From Chloroflexota bacterium (lineage in GTDB: Bacteria; Chloroflexota; Anaerolineae; UBA2200): a DNA stretch of 50,567 nt. Below the pieces are notes generated by a model that was not told the DNA's origin, did no database searches, and was given only the letters and a program-made list of their open reading frames with translations. Positions within the stretch are counted from its first letter, which is position 1, and every line of letters begins with the position of its first letter. This document shows positions 15,469 to 23,516 of this stretch, piece by piece. The stretch spans positions 1-50,567 of the forward strand of contig JACIWW010000023.1 in assembly GCA_014360905.1 (NCBI GenBank). The letters run 5' to 3'. The position numbers were made by a program, and so were the translations under genes.

Positions 15469-16500
15469 TTGACACACTCCTCGAAGAGGCTGCTCACAAC
15501 CTACCGCCCATTGCTTGGCCTAGCCTTAGGCGTGCTGGTTACTGCTAGCGCATTCCTGTTTGTCGCACGCGAATGGGACTGGCGCGTCACCTGGGCTGTG
15601 CTGAGCCAGTCCGACCTGCGTTACCTAGCGCTCGCCCTGTGCGCCATGCTGGGCAACATCGCCTGCAAGACACTGCGCTGGCAGTGGCTCTTCTATCCTC
15701 AGGGGCAGCATTTCAGCCGCAGAAATCTGTTGATGGCGCTGCTGCTTGGCCAACTTGGCAATATCCTGCTGCCCACGCGCTTGGGAGACCTCGCACGTAT
15801 CTGGGTGCTGAGTCAGGGGCAGCGCATCGCGCTGAGCCTGTCCCTGCTGACCGTTGTGGCGGAGAAAGCCATGGACAGCGTGATGATGCTGCTCGTGCTC
15901 GCAATCCTACTCCCCTTTGTTCCGCTACTGCCTTGGCTGAGCAAGACTCATCTTGTCCTCGCAGGTGCACTGATTATCCTCCTTGTGGCATTGGTCTGGT
16001 TGGCAGTGCAAGAGTCGCTTCGTCAGCGCCTAATGCGGGCCATGAGGCGCCTGCGCCTTGGTCCTGTCGCGAATTGGGCAGAACGGGCCATGGATGCCAT
16101 TGTCCACTTGCGCAAACTGCAGGCATGGCCAGTGCAATTGCGCCTATGGGCGCTGTCTGCTGCTATCTGGCTGCTCTCTGGCTTGGTCAACCACTTTGCG
16201 TTCCGCGCGGTGCGACTGAACCTGCCCTTTGCCGCGGGGTTGCTCCTTGCGGTGACCGAAATCAGCGGCACGAACGTGGCCTACGCTCCTGCGGCGTTGG
16301 GCGTGTACCATTCCATCTGTATCCTCACGTTGTCCCTCTTCGGCGTGCGCTTTGCGCCTGCGTTGAGCGCTGCTTTGCTGTTGTACCTGGTCGTGTATGC
16401 GCCCATCATCGTGGGTGGCTTGCTAGCAGTGTGGCTAGAGGGATTCGACCTGGGTCAGTTCAGCAAGCGGAGCAGCCCGCTCGAACAAAAACCTTCCTGA
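15469..16500 (+). CDS. UPF0104 / AglD-like multi-pass membrane protein (lysylphosphatidylglycerol synthase TM region)
   Basis: 343 residues with about eight transmembrane helices. It matches the flippase-like integral membrane family (LPG_synthase_TM): an early L-x-x-x-x-R-W-x-W segment (KTLRWQWLF), LGQLGNILLPTRLGDLARIW (the conserved N-x-x-P-x-R-x-G-D-x-x-R motif), VAEKAMDSV, and a late SGTNVAYAPAALGVYHSI. In archaea and bacteria such proteins are linked to sugar or lipid transfer across the membrane. The start is taken at TTG 15469, leaving a short basic N-terminus before the first helix; the ribosome site is weak. It closes the surface-glycan run. Confidence 0.85.
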   Translation: MTHSSKRLLTTYRPLLGLALGVLVTASAFLFVAREWDWRVTWAVLSQSDLRYLALALCAMLGNIACKTLRWQWLFYPQGQHFSRRNLLMALLLGQLGNILLPTRLGDLARIWVLSQGQRIALSLSLLTVVAEKAMDSVMMLLVLAILLPFVPLLPWLSKTHLVLAGALIILLVALVWLAVQESLRQRLMRAMRRLRLGPVANWAERAMDAIVHLRKLQAWPVQLRLWALSAAIWLLSGLVNHFAFRAVRLNLPFAAGLLLAVTEISGTNVAYAPAALGVYHSICILTLSLFGVRFAPALSAALLLYLVVYAPIIVGGLLAVWLEGFDLGQFSKRSSPLEQKPS

Positions 16501-16502
16501 CC

Positions 16503-16565
16503 AACCTCCTCACTCTCCACTCCTCACTCATCACTCCTCACTTCTCACTCTCCATTCCTCACTCT
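16503..16565 (+). repeat. Short TCACTC-type low-complexity tract
   Basis: A pyrimidine-rich run built from ctcctcact, catcact and ctccact words. It is the same word family as the long heptamer array at 27641-27752. The following AT-rich 80 bases lead to the Hsp20 ribosome site; no confident promoter was found in them. Confidence 0.7.
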
Positions 16566-16651
16566 AACGAAATTCTAACATTTCTCTTGTGCAATTCTAA
16601 TACACGTTTGCTACGATATAGGTGCAAAATTAGAGCAGCAGGAGGTGAACT

Positions 16652-17104
16652 ATGGCTAGCCTGATCAAGTGGGAACCCTTCAGCGATTTGATCTCTCTGC
16701 GCGACGCAATGGATCGCCTCTTCGAGGAGAGCTTTGTCCGCATGCGTGGCCTGCCTACGCTCTGGGGCGCCGAAACGCTGGCTCTGGACATGTACGAGAC
16801 GCCCGATAGCGTGGTGGTCAAGACCGCAGTGCCCGGGGTCAAGCCCGAGGACATCGAGATCACCATTACCGGCGACATCCTGACCATCAAGGGCGAGACC
16901 AAGGCTGAGGAGAAGGTTGAGAAGGCCAATTACATCCGCCAGGAGCGGCGCTATGGCGCATTCCAGCGCTCGGTGCAACTGCCAGGCGCACTGGTGTCGG
17001 ACAAAGCAGAGGCCACCTTCGAGAACGGCGTCCTGACATTGACTATCCCCAAGTCTGAAGAGGCGAAACCCAAGACGATCAAAGTAGAGACCAAGAAGAA
17101 ATAA
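16652..17104 (+). CDS. hsp20: Hsp20 / alpha-crystallin family small heat-shock chaperone
   Basis: 150 residues, ATG start behind the near-ideal site aggaggtg. The N-terminal region carries WEPFSDLISLRDAMDRLFEE, and the alpha-crystallin domain (about 45-140) starts at LALDMYETPDSVVVKTAVPG and includes ILTIKGE and the A-x-F-E-N-G-V-L-T-L-T-I-P-K motif. It acts as an ATP-independent holdase in the cytoplasm. No CIRCE or HAIR element is recognisable upstream, so its heat control is unknown. A rho-independent terminator follows at once, so the gene is monocistronic. Confidence 0.95.
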   Translation: MASLIKWEPFSDLISLRDAMDRLFEESFVRMRGLPTLWGAETLALDMYETPDSVVVKTAVPGVKPEDIEITITGDILTIKGETKAEEKVEKANYIRQERRYGAFQRSVQLPGALVSDKAEATFENGVLTLTIPKSEEAKPKTIKVETKKK

Positions 17105-17114
17105 CATAGCGCAA

Positions 17115-17154
17115 CCCTCCTGCGGGTCCCCCACCTGCAGGAGGGCGAGTTTTC
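17115..17154 (+). terminator. Rho-independent terminator of hsp20
   Basis: Inverted repeat CCCTCCTGC (17115-17123) and GCAGGAGGG (17137-17145), with a short C-rich loop, followed by cgagtttt. It lies 10 bases after the hsp20 stop. Confidence 0.85.
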
Positions 17155-17504
17155 TAACGCAGAACACGCTGAGAACGCAGGGATTTCTCGATGATTTCCC
17201 TCTGCGTTCTCTTCGTTGTTTTTAGCAAGGGGTATCAAGCGGCGCGAGATGCTTCACTTCGTTCAGCGTGATATCAGAGGGTTGCATTTTGAGCGCAGCG
17301 AAGAATTTTGCTGCCAGAAGCCTGGTTTTTGTGGCTTTTTTGCGCTGTAAGTGTTCAGATTAGGGCTGGGTTCGGTGAGTTGGAGGACAGCTCGTTTTCT
17401 ACTATTCGTGCCTAGCTATCGTGGCACTACTGTATCTTGCGACACGAGGGTGCTCGCTTAAGATTCTTTACCTCAAATCTGAACAGTTACTTTGCGCTAA
17501 ACTA
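17155..17504 (+). other. Gene-free stretch with degenerate repeats
   Basis: 350 bp without a credible reading frame. It contains an inverted repeat GAGAACGCAGGGA / TCCCTCTGCGTTCTC (about 17169-17213) followed by ttcgttgttttt, which could be a second terminator. It also contains a ggcgcgagatgcttcacttc element and the word agaagcctggttttt (17317), related to the AGAAACCAGGTTTCT palindrome. The rest is unremarkable and leads to the rpoD promoter. Confidence 0.6.
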
Positions 17505-17533
17505 TTGACATAGCCCTTAAAATACGCTATAAT
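17505..17533 (+). promoter_or_regulatory. Consensus sigma-70 promoter of rpoD
   Basis: TTGACA (17505-17510), 17-base spacer, TATAAT (17528-17533): a perfect match to the primary-sigma consensus. The predicted start near 17540 gives a leader of about 150 nt before the rpoD start codon. Confidence 0.9.
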
Positions 17534-17556
17534 ATATATACTAAGATGAACAGACA

Positions 17557-17664
17557 GGAACACTGGGCCTCCGTTCATTCCATCCTAAAAGTCGTTGCTT
17601 TGTGCAAGGGGGCACCATTTGTGGTGTCCCCTTTTCCCTGCATTTACGGTGTAACCAGTGTTCC
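17557..17664 (+). promoter_or_regulatory. Structured 5' leader of rpoD with nested terminator-like hairpin
   Basis: The leader is closed by a 10-base inverted repeat, GGAACACTGG (17557-17566) and CCAGTGTTCC (17655-17664). Nested inside is a hairpin of 11 pairs with one G-U (AAGGGGGCACC at 17606-17616 with GGTGTCCCCTT at 17623-17633), followed by tttcc, which resembles an intrinsic terminator. This could be an attenuator or protein-binding leader. It matches no riboswitch class that I recognise. The ribosome site gtgaagga lies just after the closing stem. Confidence 0.6.
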
Positions 17665-17688
17665 TTAATCCCATAGATAGGTGAAGGA

Positions 17689-18879
17689 ATGGCTGAAGCG
17701 ACTTTAAAAGAAAAAGAAAAGACCCTGGATCCAGCGCGAGAATTGATCGAGAAAGCCGAAGAGCAAGGCTATCTGACGGTAGAAGATGTGCTCGAGTACT
17801 TCCCTGAGGCGGAGAAGAACTTGCCTCAGTTGGAGGACCTTTTGACATACCTCTATAACGAGGGCATCGAGATCATTTCCGAAGAAGAGGAAGAAGAGGA
17901 GAAGGAAGAGGCCAAAGAGCAGGAGGAAATGGAGCCCGAGATCGAGGAGGAGGTCTTTGATCTAAGTGGCATCAGCAGCGACGATACCATCAGCCTCTAT
18001 CTGAAGGAAATGGCCAGCGTGCCCTTGCTGAAGGCGGAGGAAGAGATCCAGTTGGCCAAACAACTGGAGCGGGGCAAAGCAGCCCGGCGCAAGTTGGAGA
18101 AGGATGGGCAGAACCCCGTGCTGCGCGAAAAGTACCTGCGCGAGATCGAACTGGGCAACGCGGCGCGTGCCCATCTCATCAAAGCCAACACACGCCTCGT
18201 GGTCAGCATCGCCAAACGCTATATGGGGCAGGGTGTGCCCTTCCTAGACCTCATCCAGGAGGGCAACCTGGGCCTGATGAAGGCGGTGGAGAAATTCGAT
18301 TACCGCCGTGGCTGCAAGTTCAGCACCTATGCTACTTGGTGGATCCGCCAGAGCATCACCCGTGCCTTGGCGGAGCAAGGGCGCATTATTCGCCTGCCGT
18401 CCCATGTAGGCGACCGCATCCGCAAAGTATATCGCACGGCGCAACAATTGGAGCAGGATAGCGGGAAAAAGCCAACGCCTACCGAGATTGCGAGGCGCAT
18501 GGGTGTGGATCCAGCCAAGGTTCGCTGGTTGCTGAAGGTATCCCGTCGGCCGCTTTCCCTGGAAAAGCCGGTGGGCGAGGAAGAGGATAGCGAACTGGGT
18601 GAGTTCATCGAGGACGAGGACAGCCCTACGCCCACCGACACGGTGACGCAGAACCTGTTGGCGGAGAAGGTGGAGGAAATCCTCTCCACACTCAGCCCGC
18701 GTGAGGCACGTATCCTGCGCCTGCGCTTTGGCCTGCAGGATGGACGCTCCTACACTTTGAAGGAAGTGGGCGAGAAATTCGGACTGACGCGCGAGCGCAT
18801 CCGACAGATAGAGCGCGAAGCGCTCAACCGCTTGCGCCACCCCAGCCGCAGCCGCCAACTACGCGATTACATGCGTTAA
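17689..18879 (+). CDS. rpoD: Primary RNA polymerase sigma factor (sigma-70/RpoD/SigA)
   Basis: 396 residues. N-terminus: a short region 1.1-like helix bundle, then a very acidic stretch of Glu (residues about 63-85). Region 1.2 is [17 protein letters not shown]. Regions 2.1-2.4 run through [37 protein letters not shown] and [20 protein letters not shown], the -10 recognition helix. Region 3 follows, then region 4 with [10 protein letters not shown] and the helix-turn-helix [20 protein letters not shown] for -35 binding. Domain order and length are those of the housekeeping sigma of Gram-positive-like bacteria. It has its own consensus promoter and structured leader. A palindromic repeat acts as a possible terminator. 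Confidence 0.97.
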   Translation: MAEATLKEKEKTLDPARELIEKAEEQGYLTVEDVLEYFPEAEKNLPQLEDLLTYLYNEGIEIISEEEEEEEKEEAKEQEEMEPEIEEEVFDLSGISSDDTISLYLKEMASVPLLKAEEEIQLAKQLERGKAARRKLEKDGQNPVLREKYLREIELGNAARAHLIKANTRLVVSIAKRYMGQGVPFLDLIQEGNLGLMKAVEKFDYRRGCKFSTYATWWIRQSITRALAEQGRIIRLPSHVGDRIRKVYRTAQQLEQDSGKKPTPTEIARRMGVDPAKVRWLLKVSRRPLSLEKPVGEEEDSELGEFIEDEDSPTPTDTVTQNLLAEKVEEILSTLSPREARILRLRFGLQDGRSYTLKEVGEKFGLTRERIRQIEREALNRLRHPSRSRQLRDYMR

Positions 18880-18885
18880 CAACAG

Positions 18886-18919
18886 AAGCCAGGTTTCTGA
18901 GAGAAGCCTGGTTTCTTCT
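18886..18919 (+). repeat. AGAAGCCAGGTTTCT inverted repeat, possible rpoD terminator
   Basis: AGAAGCCAGGTTTCT and AGAAGCCTGGTTTCT, separated by gag, can pair with G-U wobbles to form a long hairpin directly after the rpoD stop. The same word overlaps the end of the epimerase gene (1491-1505) and a related word is at 17317, so this is a separate palindromic repeat family that may double as a terminator. The rest of 18920-19118 holds GGCGGAC-TGTT-GTCCGCC at about 19054-19071 and no gene. Confidence 0.65.
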
Positions 18920-19118
18920 ACAGTCCGTCAGACCCGGCGCGGGCTGTTGCAGGGGTAAGCCATCAACAATAGGAAAACGAATCCTCGAATGATGCTGCGG
19001 TGATTTGTTTATTCGTTCCCCCATTTTTTGACGGCCGTCACTCAATAGCTCGCGGCGGACTGTTGTCCGCCTGGAGCGTGGAGGGATAGGACGGCTTTTC
19101 TGTCTGCCTTCCTAAGTT

Positions 19119-19148
19119 TTGACAAACAGCCCCATCTTGGACTAATAT
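19119..19148 (+). promoter_or_regulatory. Likely promoter of the ECF sigma operon
   Basis: TTGACA (19119-19124), 18-base spacer, TAATAT (19143-19148). It looks like a housekeeping promoter about 80 bases upstream of the sigma gene. An ECF-type autoregulatory motif was not recognised. Confidence 0.65.
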
Positions 19149-19234
19149 TGCATAGATCGTGGCGCATATCTGCGTTTGAGCGTATATTCGAGACCACTTT
19201 TACGTCATGAGTAATGACAGAATGAGGAAGCTTC

Positions 19235-19984
19235 TTGGCTGATGATGCCGCGTTGCTGGACCGCATTCGTCAACACGATACGGTAGCCTTGGCTCAAGTG
19301 TACGATGAATACTACGAGCGCATCTATCATTACGTCTATCGCTATGTAGGCCAGGTTGATGCTGCCGAAGACTTGACGGCTAATGTCTTTCTCCGTCTGC
19401 TGAAAGCGGTCCAGAGTGGTTCCTGCCCGCGCACGAATCTCTCTGCCTGGCTCTACCGCGTGGCGCACAACCTGGTGGTGGATACCTTCCGGCGCAAACC
19501 AGTAGCGGAGTTGGAACTGGCCGATTGGTTGGAGAGCAGCGATGGGGACCTGCTGCAGACCGTTGAGCAACGCCTGCAGATGGAACGTGTGCATCGTGCG
19601 TTGCGCCAACTCACGCCGAGTCAACAGCAGGTGCTCGTGCTGCGTTTTCTGGAGGGATTGGACAACCGTGAGATTGCGCTCATCTTGGGCAAAAGCGTAG
19701 GAGCAGTGTGCGCATTGCAACACCGCGCTTTGTTGGCGCTGCGTCAAGTGCTGGCATATGATCAGAATCAAGGGCCAGGAGCGACTCCGGTCTCCGCAGA
19801 AAGTGGACATGACCAGGAAGAGATGGAGCAGCAAGCACTCCAAGAGCGCCACAGGTCTTGCGTGGCCGCACCCTTGATCACGCGCATTGGACTGCATTTC
19901 TTCCTCGAGGCGTTGCCCCTTCTCATGGCAGCCATCCAAGGTGAGGAAGGCGCAAGCGAGGCGGCTTGTGAGGTCATGTCATGA
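19235..19984 (+). CDS. ECF-type RNA polymerase sigma factor
   Basis: 249 residues, TTG start at 19235 behind gaggaag. Sigma region 2 includes YDEYYERIYHYVYRYVGQ and AEDLTANVFLRLLKAV. Region 4 includes LTPSQQQVLVLRFLEGLDNR and the helix-turn-helix EIALILGKSVGAVCALQHRA. A tail of about 70 extra residues after region 4 is unusual for the family; it contains a hydrophobic stretch near the end and could be regulatory. The stop overlaps the start of the DUF5667 membrane protein by 4 bases (ATGA), the usual arrangement of an ECF sigma with its membrane-bound controller. Confidence 0.92.
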   Translation: MADDAALLDRIRQHDTVALAQVYDEYYERIYHYVYRYVGQVDAAEDLTANVFLRLLKAVQSGSCPRTNLSAWLYRVAHNLVVDTFRRKPVAELELADWLESSDGDLLQTVEQRLQMERVHRALRQLTPSQQQVLVLRFLEGLDNREIALILGKSVGAVCALQHRALLALRQVLAYDQNQGPGATPVSAESGHDQEEMEQQALQERHRSCVAAPLITRIGLHFFLEALPLLMAAIQGEEGASEAACEVMS

Positions 19985-22050
19985 TGCACACCGAAGCCAA
20001 AGTACTGCACAAAGGCATTGACCATCTGCTTGCGGGCGGGACAGTGGAGGAATACCTGGGGCAGGCAGAGGTCAGTCGTTTGCCTGCCTCCAGCCGGGAA
20101 GAATTGCTCTCCCTCCTGGGACTCGCCACCGTTCTGCTACAACTGCGCCAAGTGCCCATCCCCGCACCGCAAGCCAAAGCAGCCAATCGCGCTCGCTTCT
20201 TGGGCGAGGCGGTGCGGCTGAAGGAAGAACGCCGTGTGCAACCCCTGTGGCTCCGGCTGCGCCTCCCAGAGCGGATTGGACGGGGTCTCTTGGGCGCGGC
20301 GCTTGCGGTGATCCTCGTGCTAGCCATTGGCTCAGGAGTGGCCAATGCTGCGGCAAATAGCCTGCCTGGTTCATCGCTGTACCCATTAAAACTGGTGATA
20401 GAGGATGCGCGGCTGGTTTTTGCTTTCAGCCATCCCACACGAACCCAGCTCTACCTGCACTTTGCCAGCGAACGTACGAAGGAGATGGCGCATCTGGCTG
20501 CTGCAGGACGGCCTGTGCACGAGAGCATTGTGATGCGCATGGCGGAAGAATGGCAGGGTGCTGTGCATGCCGCTGCAGCCAGTGGCATGCCACAAGCCCA
20601 TGAGTTGCTCCAGAAGGTGATCGAGACCAGCGACAAGCAGAAGGAAGTATTGCGCCAGGCCAGTATGCAGGCAGCACCGGAGGGACAGGTGCTGTTGGAG
20701 CAGGCCATCGCCGTAACAGAGCAGGCTTCGCGCCAGGCACAAGCAGCGCTGCAGAGTCTGGTTGCGCCCGAGGTCGTGCCCACGCTTACCGTAACAGGGA
20801 TAGACGCAACATGTACTCCAACGGCCATGGCCACGCCAACTACGGTGAGTGGCGGAGGTGTCCCAGCAGTCGCGGCCACGTCAGCCCCAGTGGGTGGTGG
20901 CGGTGCCCCAGCAAGCACGGCTACGCCCGCCCCGGTGAGCGGCGGGGGTGCCCCAACGGTCACGGCCACGCCCACCGCGGTGAATGCAGGGCTTCCTCCC
21001 ACGCTTGCTGCCACACCCACTGAGGTGAGCACACGGTTCACTCCAGCGCCTACTGCCACACCGAGCGCAGAGCCAGGTGCCACACTAACTCCCACCCCCT
21101 CCATCTCATTGCGCATTGCCCTGCGAGATGTGCCCGATCCAGTGCCGGCATCGCACCGCATCCACTACGACGTCTATGTCATCAACGACAGCGATGTGCC
21201 GATGACGAATGTGGTCGTGGTGGTAAGTTGGTCACAGCGCGATTGCATCTACCTATTGCCGGACAACGCCGCGGAAAAGACCTGGACGGTGGGCACGCTC
21301 GAGGCACACAGCACGCATCACATCTATTTCGCGGTGAGCACTTTCGTCATCTGTGCCGGGAACACAGTGACGATGGAAGCGGTGGTGACTTGCGATCAGG
21401 GCACGGCAAGAGCAACGGAGACCACGAGCATTGGCCCTCCGCCCACGCCTACGCCAACGCTCACGCCTACGCCACAGTTCATTTTCCGCGTGACCAATAC
21501 GGATTGGCCAGATCCGGTGCCGGCAGGGTATAATGTCCATTACGATATCTGCGTCGTAAACGATGGGGATGTGCCGCTGACCAACGTTGTCCTTGTGGAC
21601 CGCTGGTCGCCACGTGATTGTGTCTACCTGGCGCCAGATAATCCCGAACAAGTGACCTGGAACATTGGTACGGTACAAGCGCACTCCCGCTATTGCGTGC
21701 ATCTTGTCTTGAGTACATTCAGCATCTGTGCTGGAAATAACGTGACGAACGAGGCAATCATGATCTGTGACCAGGATACAGCGCGTGCTGAGCAAACTAC
21801 ATCCATTGGTCCGCCGCCAGCGGCAATACCGAGACCCACATTGTCGCTTATCTTCACTCCAACCGCGCTGCCTGAGGGTACACCTACTGCGACGTCCACG
21901 TTGCCTCCTCTGGAAACGGTGACTCTGACACCGCCTCCTCTGGAAACGATGACCCCAACGCCGCCACCACTAGAGAACATGACGCCAACGCCCACGCTCA
22001 TCCCGCGCTATGTTGGCCACCTGCGCAGGCAGGACATGGCTGGGGAATGA
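19981..22050 (+). CDS. DUF5667 / anti-sigma-like membrane protein with two DUF11 domains
   Basis: 689 residues. A cytoplasmic N-terminal region of about 98 residues starts with repeated helices like those of anti-sigma zinc-free domains. A transmembrane helix follows (101-122, GLLGAALAVILVLAIGSGVA), then the DUF5667 motif ANSLPGSSLYPLKLVIEDAR with FASERTKEM. Next is a Thr-Pro/Gly-rich linker with repeated VSGGG(A/V)P units, two DUF11-type beta domains (each beginning DPVPA and containing YDVYVINDSDVPMTNVVV or its equivalent), and a final Pro-Thr tail. It overlaps the ECF sigma gene by 4 bases, so it probably holds that sigma at the membrane in response to an outside signal (inference). The last residues (MAGE, stop) are encoded by the GGGGAA-TGAA-TTCCCC palindrome. 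Confidence 0.8.
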   Translation: MMHTEAKVLHKGIDHLLAGGTVEEYLGQAEVSRLPASSREELLSLLGLATVLLQLRQVPIPAPQAKAANRARFLGEAVRLKEERRVQPLWLRLRLPERIGRGLLGAALAVILVLAIGSGVANAAANSLPGSSLYPLKLVIEDARLVFAFSHPTRTQLYLHFASERTKEMAHLAAAGRPVHESIVMRMAEEWQGAVHAAAASGMPQAHELLQKVIETSDKQKEVLRQASMQAAPEGQVLLEQAIAVTEQASRQAQAALQSLVAPEVVPTLTVTGIDATCTPTAMATPTTVSGGGVPAVAATSAPVGGGGAPASTATPAPVSGGGAPTVTATPTAVNAGLPPTLAATPTEVSTRFTPAPTATPSAEPGATLTPTPSISLRIALRDVPDPVPASHRIHYDVYVINDSDVPMTNVVVVVSWSQRDCIYLLPDNAAEKTWTVGTLEAHSTHHIYFAVSTFVICAGNTVTMEAVVTCDQGTARATETTSIGPPPTPTPTLTPTPQFIFRVTNTDWPDPVPAGYNVHYDICVVNDGDVPLTNVVLVDRWSPRDCVYLAPDNPEQVTWNIGTVQAHSRYCVHLVLSTFSICAGNNVTNEAIMICDQDTARAEQTTSIGPPPAAIPRPTLSLIFTPTALPEGTPTATSTLPPLETVTLTPPPLETMTPTPPPLENMTPTPTLIPRYVGHLRRQDMAGE

Positions 22051-22290
22051 ATTCCCCACCTGAATATAAAAAGCCCCTGAAAGGGCTTGGCGCTTTTAGA
22101 CAGGGATTTCAATCCCTGGCAGTGTCATTGCGAGGATCGCTTTTGCGACGAAGCAATGTCGTGGGTGATGAGTAGGGCGGCTTTTCTAGCCACCTTTCCG
22201 CTCGGCGTGGGCAACAGCCCACGCCAGGAATGACGTTGGACTGTGGTCCGCCTGGAGCAGGGCGGCTTTTCTAGCCGCCGTTAATCGGGG
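22029..22290 (+). repeat. Mixed palindrome cassette between the DUF5667 gene and the next gene
   Basis: In order: TGGGGAA-TGAA-TTCCCCA (this contains the stop codon of the upstream gene), an AAGCCCC-TGAAA-GGGCTT variant, CAGGGAT-TTCA-ATCCCTG, a tgtcattgcgaggatcgc element, GGCGTGGGC-AACA-GCCCACGCC (about 22204-22223), and a worn gtccgcctggagc copy, with a repeated gggcggcttttctagcc between. No promoter is clear. Confidence 0.85.
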
Positions 22291-22351
22291 TCAGACATGG
22301 GTGGCAGGCTGGTGCCTCCTATTTAGAAAATATGAGGAAAGGAGCATGAAA

Positions 22352-23491
22352 ATGAACAGGTACGATATTTTCAGAGTGGTGATTTGTGTGAGCGTATTGT
22401 TGCTGGTGCTGGCGGGATTGAGCCAGGCACAGGAACCCGCAACAGAAGGGCAAGCAAGCACGCTGGATACAGTGGGCAATGAATTCACCTACCAAGGACG
22501 CTTGCTTAGGGATGGCAGCCCGGTCAATGGCAACTGCGACTTCCAGTTCCAGCTCTGGGATGCGGCAAGCGGCGGCACACAGGTCGGTTCAACGTTAACA
22601 AAGACCAATGTGCCCGTGAACAACGGCATCTTCACCGTGCAGTTAGGTTTCAGTGGGCAGCCTTTTACGGGCGATGCACGCTGGTTGGCAATTAGCGTGC
22701 GCTATCCTGCCGGCAGTGGTTCCTACCAGGCACTAAGCCCACGCCAGCCCCTGACGGCTGTGCCCTATGGCCTGTCCCTGCAGCCTGGCGCACGGGTTGT
22801 GAGTGGGGACTCTACCGCGCAGCTCATTGGCATCTATATCAGCGGAGGTATACCACCTGTACTCTACCCTTACGCTGTCTATGGCAGTAGCCGATGGGGC
22901 GTGTGGGGCGACACCAGCGAAGGCTTGGGTGTACGCGGGACGGCGAATTCGGGCACGGGCGTGTACGCCTACAGCACCACGGGCACAGCGATCTATGCCG
23001 GTGGCACGGGCATCATCAAGAGCACCGCCAAGTCCTACCTCTGGATCAGCGGCAACAGCATGGTGAAGAACCAGTCATTGGACACGACACAGTGGGATAT
23101 GTGGACCAATGGTGCGGCTAGAATCTGGAGGGGCAGCGCTGCGGGTGACAAGTCCGTCTACTATCCTGTTACCATCCCCAGCGTGCTCTACGGGCAGCCG
23201 GTCAAGGTGACCAAACTCACCGTGTATTACGGATGCCAGGATGGCAGTAAGAATTACATCACCGGCACCACCCTGAACAAGCAGACAGATGCCGATAATG
23301 CTGCGCCAATCATCTACGATACAACAGATCGAACCAGCAACCTCCCCACATCCTACACCTTGAATTTGACCTCCAACAATACACTCAGTGCCGAGCAGGG
23401 TGGGCTGGCTCTGTACCTAAACCTTGCCTTCGCCGATGCCACAAACTACATCCAGATTGGTGGCATTCGCCTGGAGCTGGAGCACCAGTAG
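22352..23491 (+). CDS. Secreted protein of unknown function (FTYQGRL-type)
   Basis: 379 residues from ATG 22352, which is spaced 7 bases from aaaggag; ATG 22346 is too close to it. The signal peptide covers about residues 5-28 (VVICVSVLLLVLAGLSQAQ). The mature protein opens with NEFTYQGRLLRDGSPVNG, a beta-rich module seen at the start of many large secreted bacterial proteins. Gly/Thr-rich repeats follow (GVWGDTSEGLGVRGTANSGT), similar to phage-tail-fibre or adhesin shafts, then a beta domain ending IQIGGIRLELEHQ. I cannot assign a reaction; a surface or adhesin role is the plausible guess. It is followed 25 bases later by another small secreted protein. Confidence 0.75.
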   Translation: MNRYDIFRVVICVSVLLLVLAGLSQAQEPATEGQASTLDTVGNEFTYQGRLLRDGSPVNGNCDFQFQLWDAASGGTQVGSTLTKTNVPVNNGIFTVQLGFSGQPFTGDARWLAISVRYPAGSGSYQALSPRQPLTAVPYGLSLQPGARVVSGDSTAQLIGIYISGGIPPVLYPYAVYGSSRWGVWGDTSEGLGVRGTANSGTGVYAYSTTGTAIYAGGTGIIKSTAKSYLWISGNSMVKNQSLDTTQWDMWTNGAARIWRGSAAGDKSVYYPVTIPSVLYGQPVKVTKLTVYYGCQDGSKNYITGTTLNKQTDADNAAPIIYDTTDRTSNLPTSYTLNLTSNNTLSAEQGGLALYLNLAFADATNYIQIGGIRLELEHQ

Positions 23492-23516
23492 GATGAGCGG
23501 GCAAAGGAGGCGTATC

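Noticed and set aside
16580-16620. Promoter for hsp20 in the AT-rich stretch
   Set aside because: The TTGTGC and TACGAT/GATATA words are badly spaced; no CIRCE element was found either, so I do not call one.
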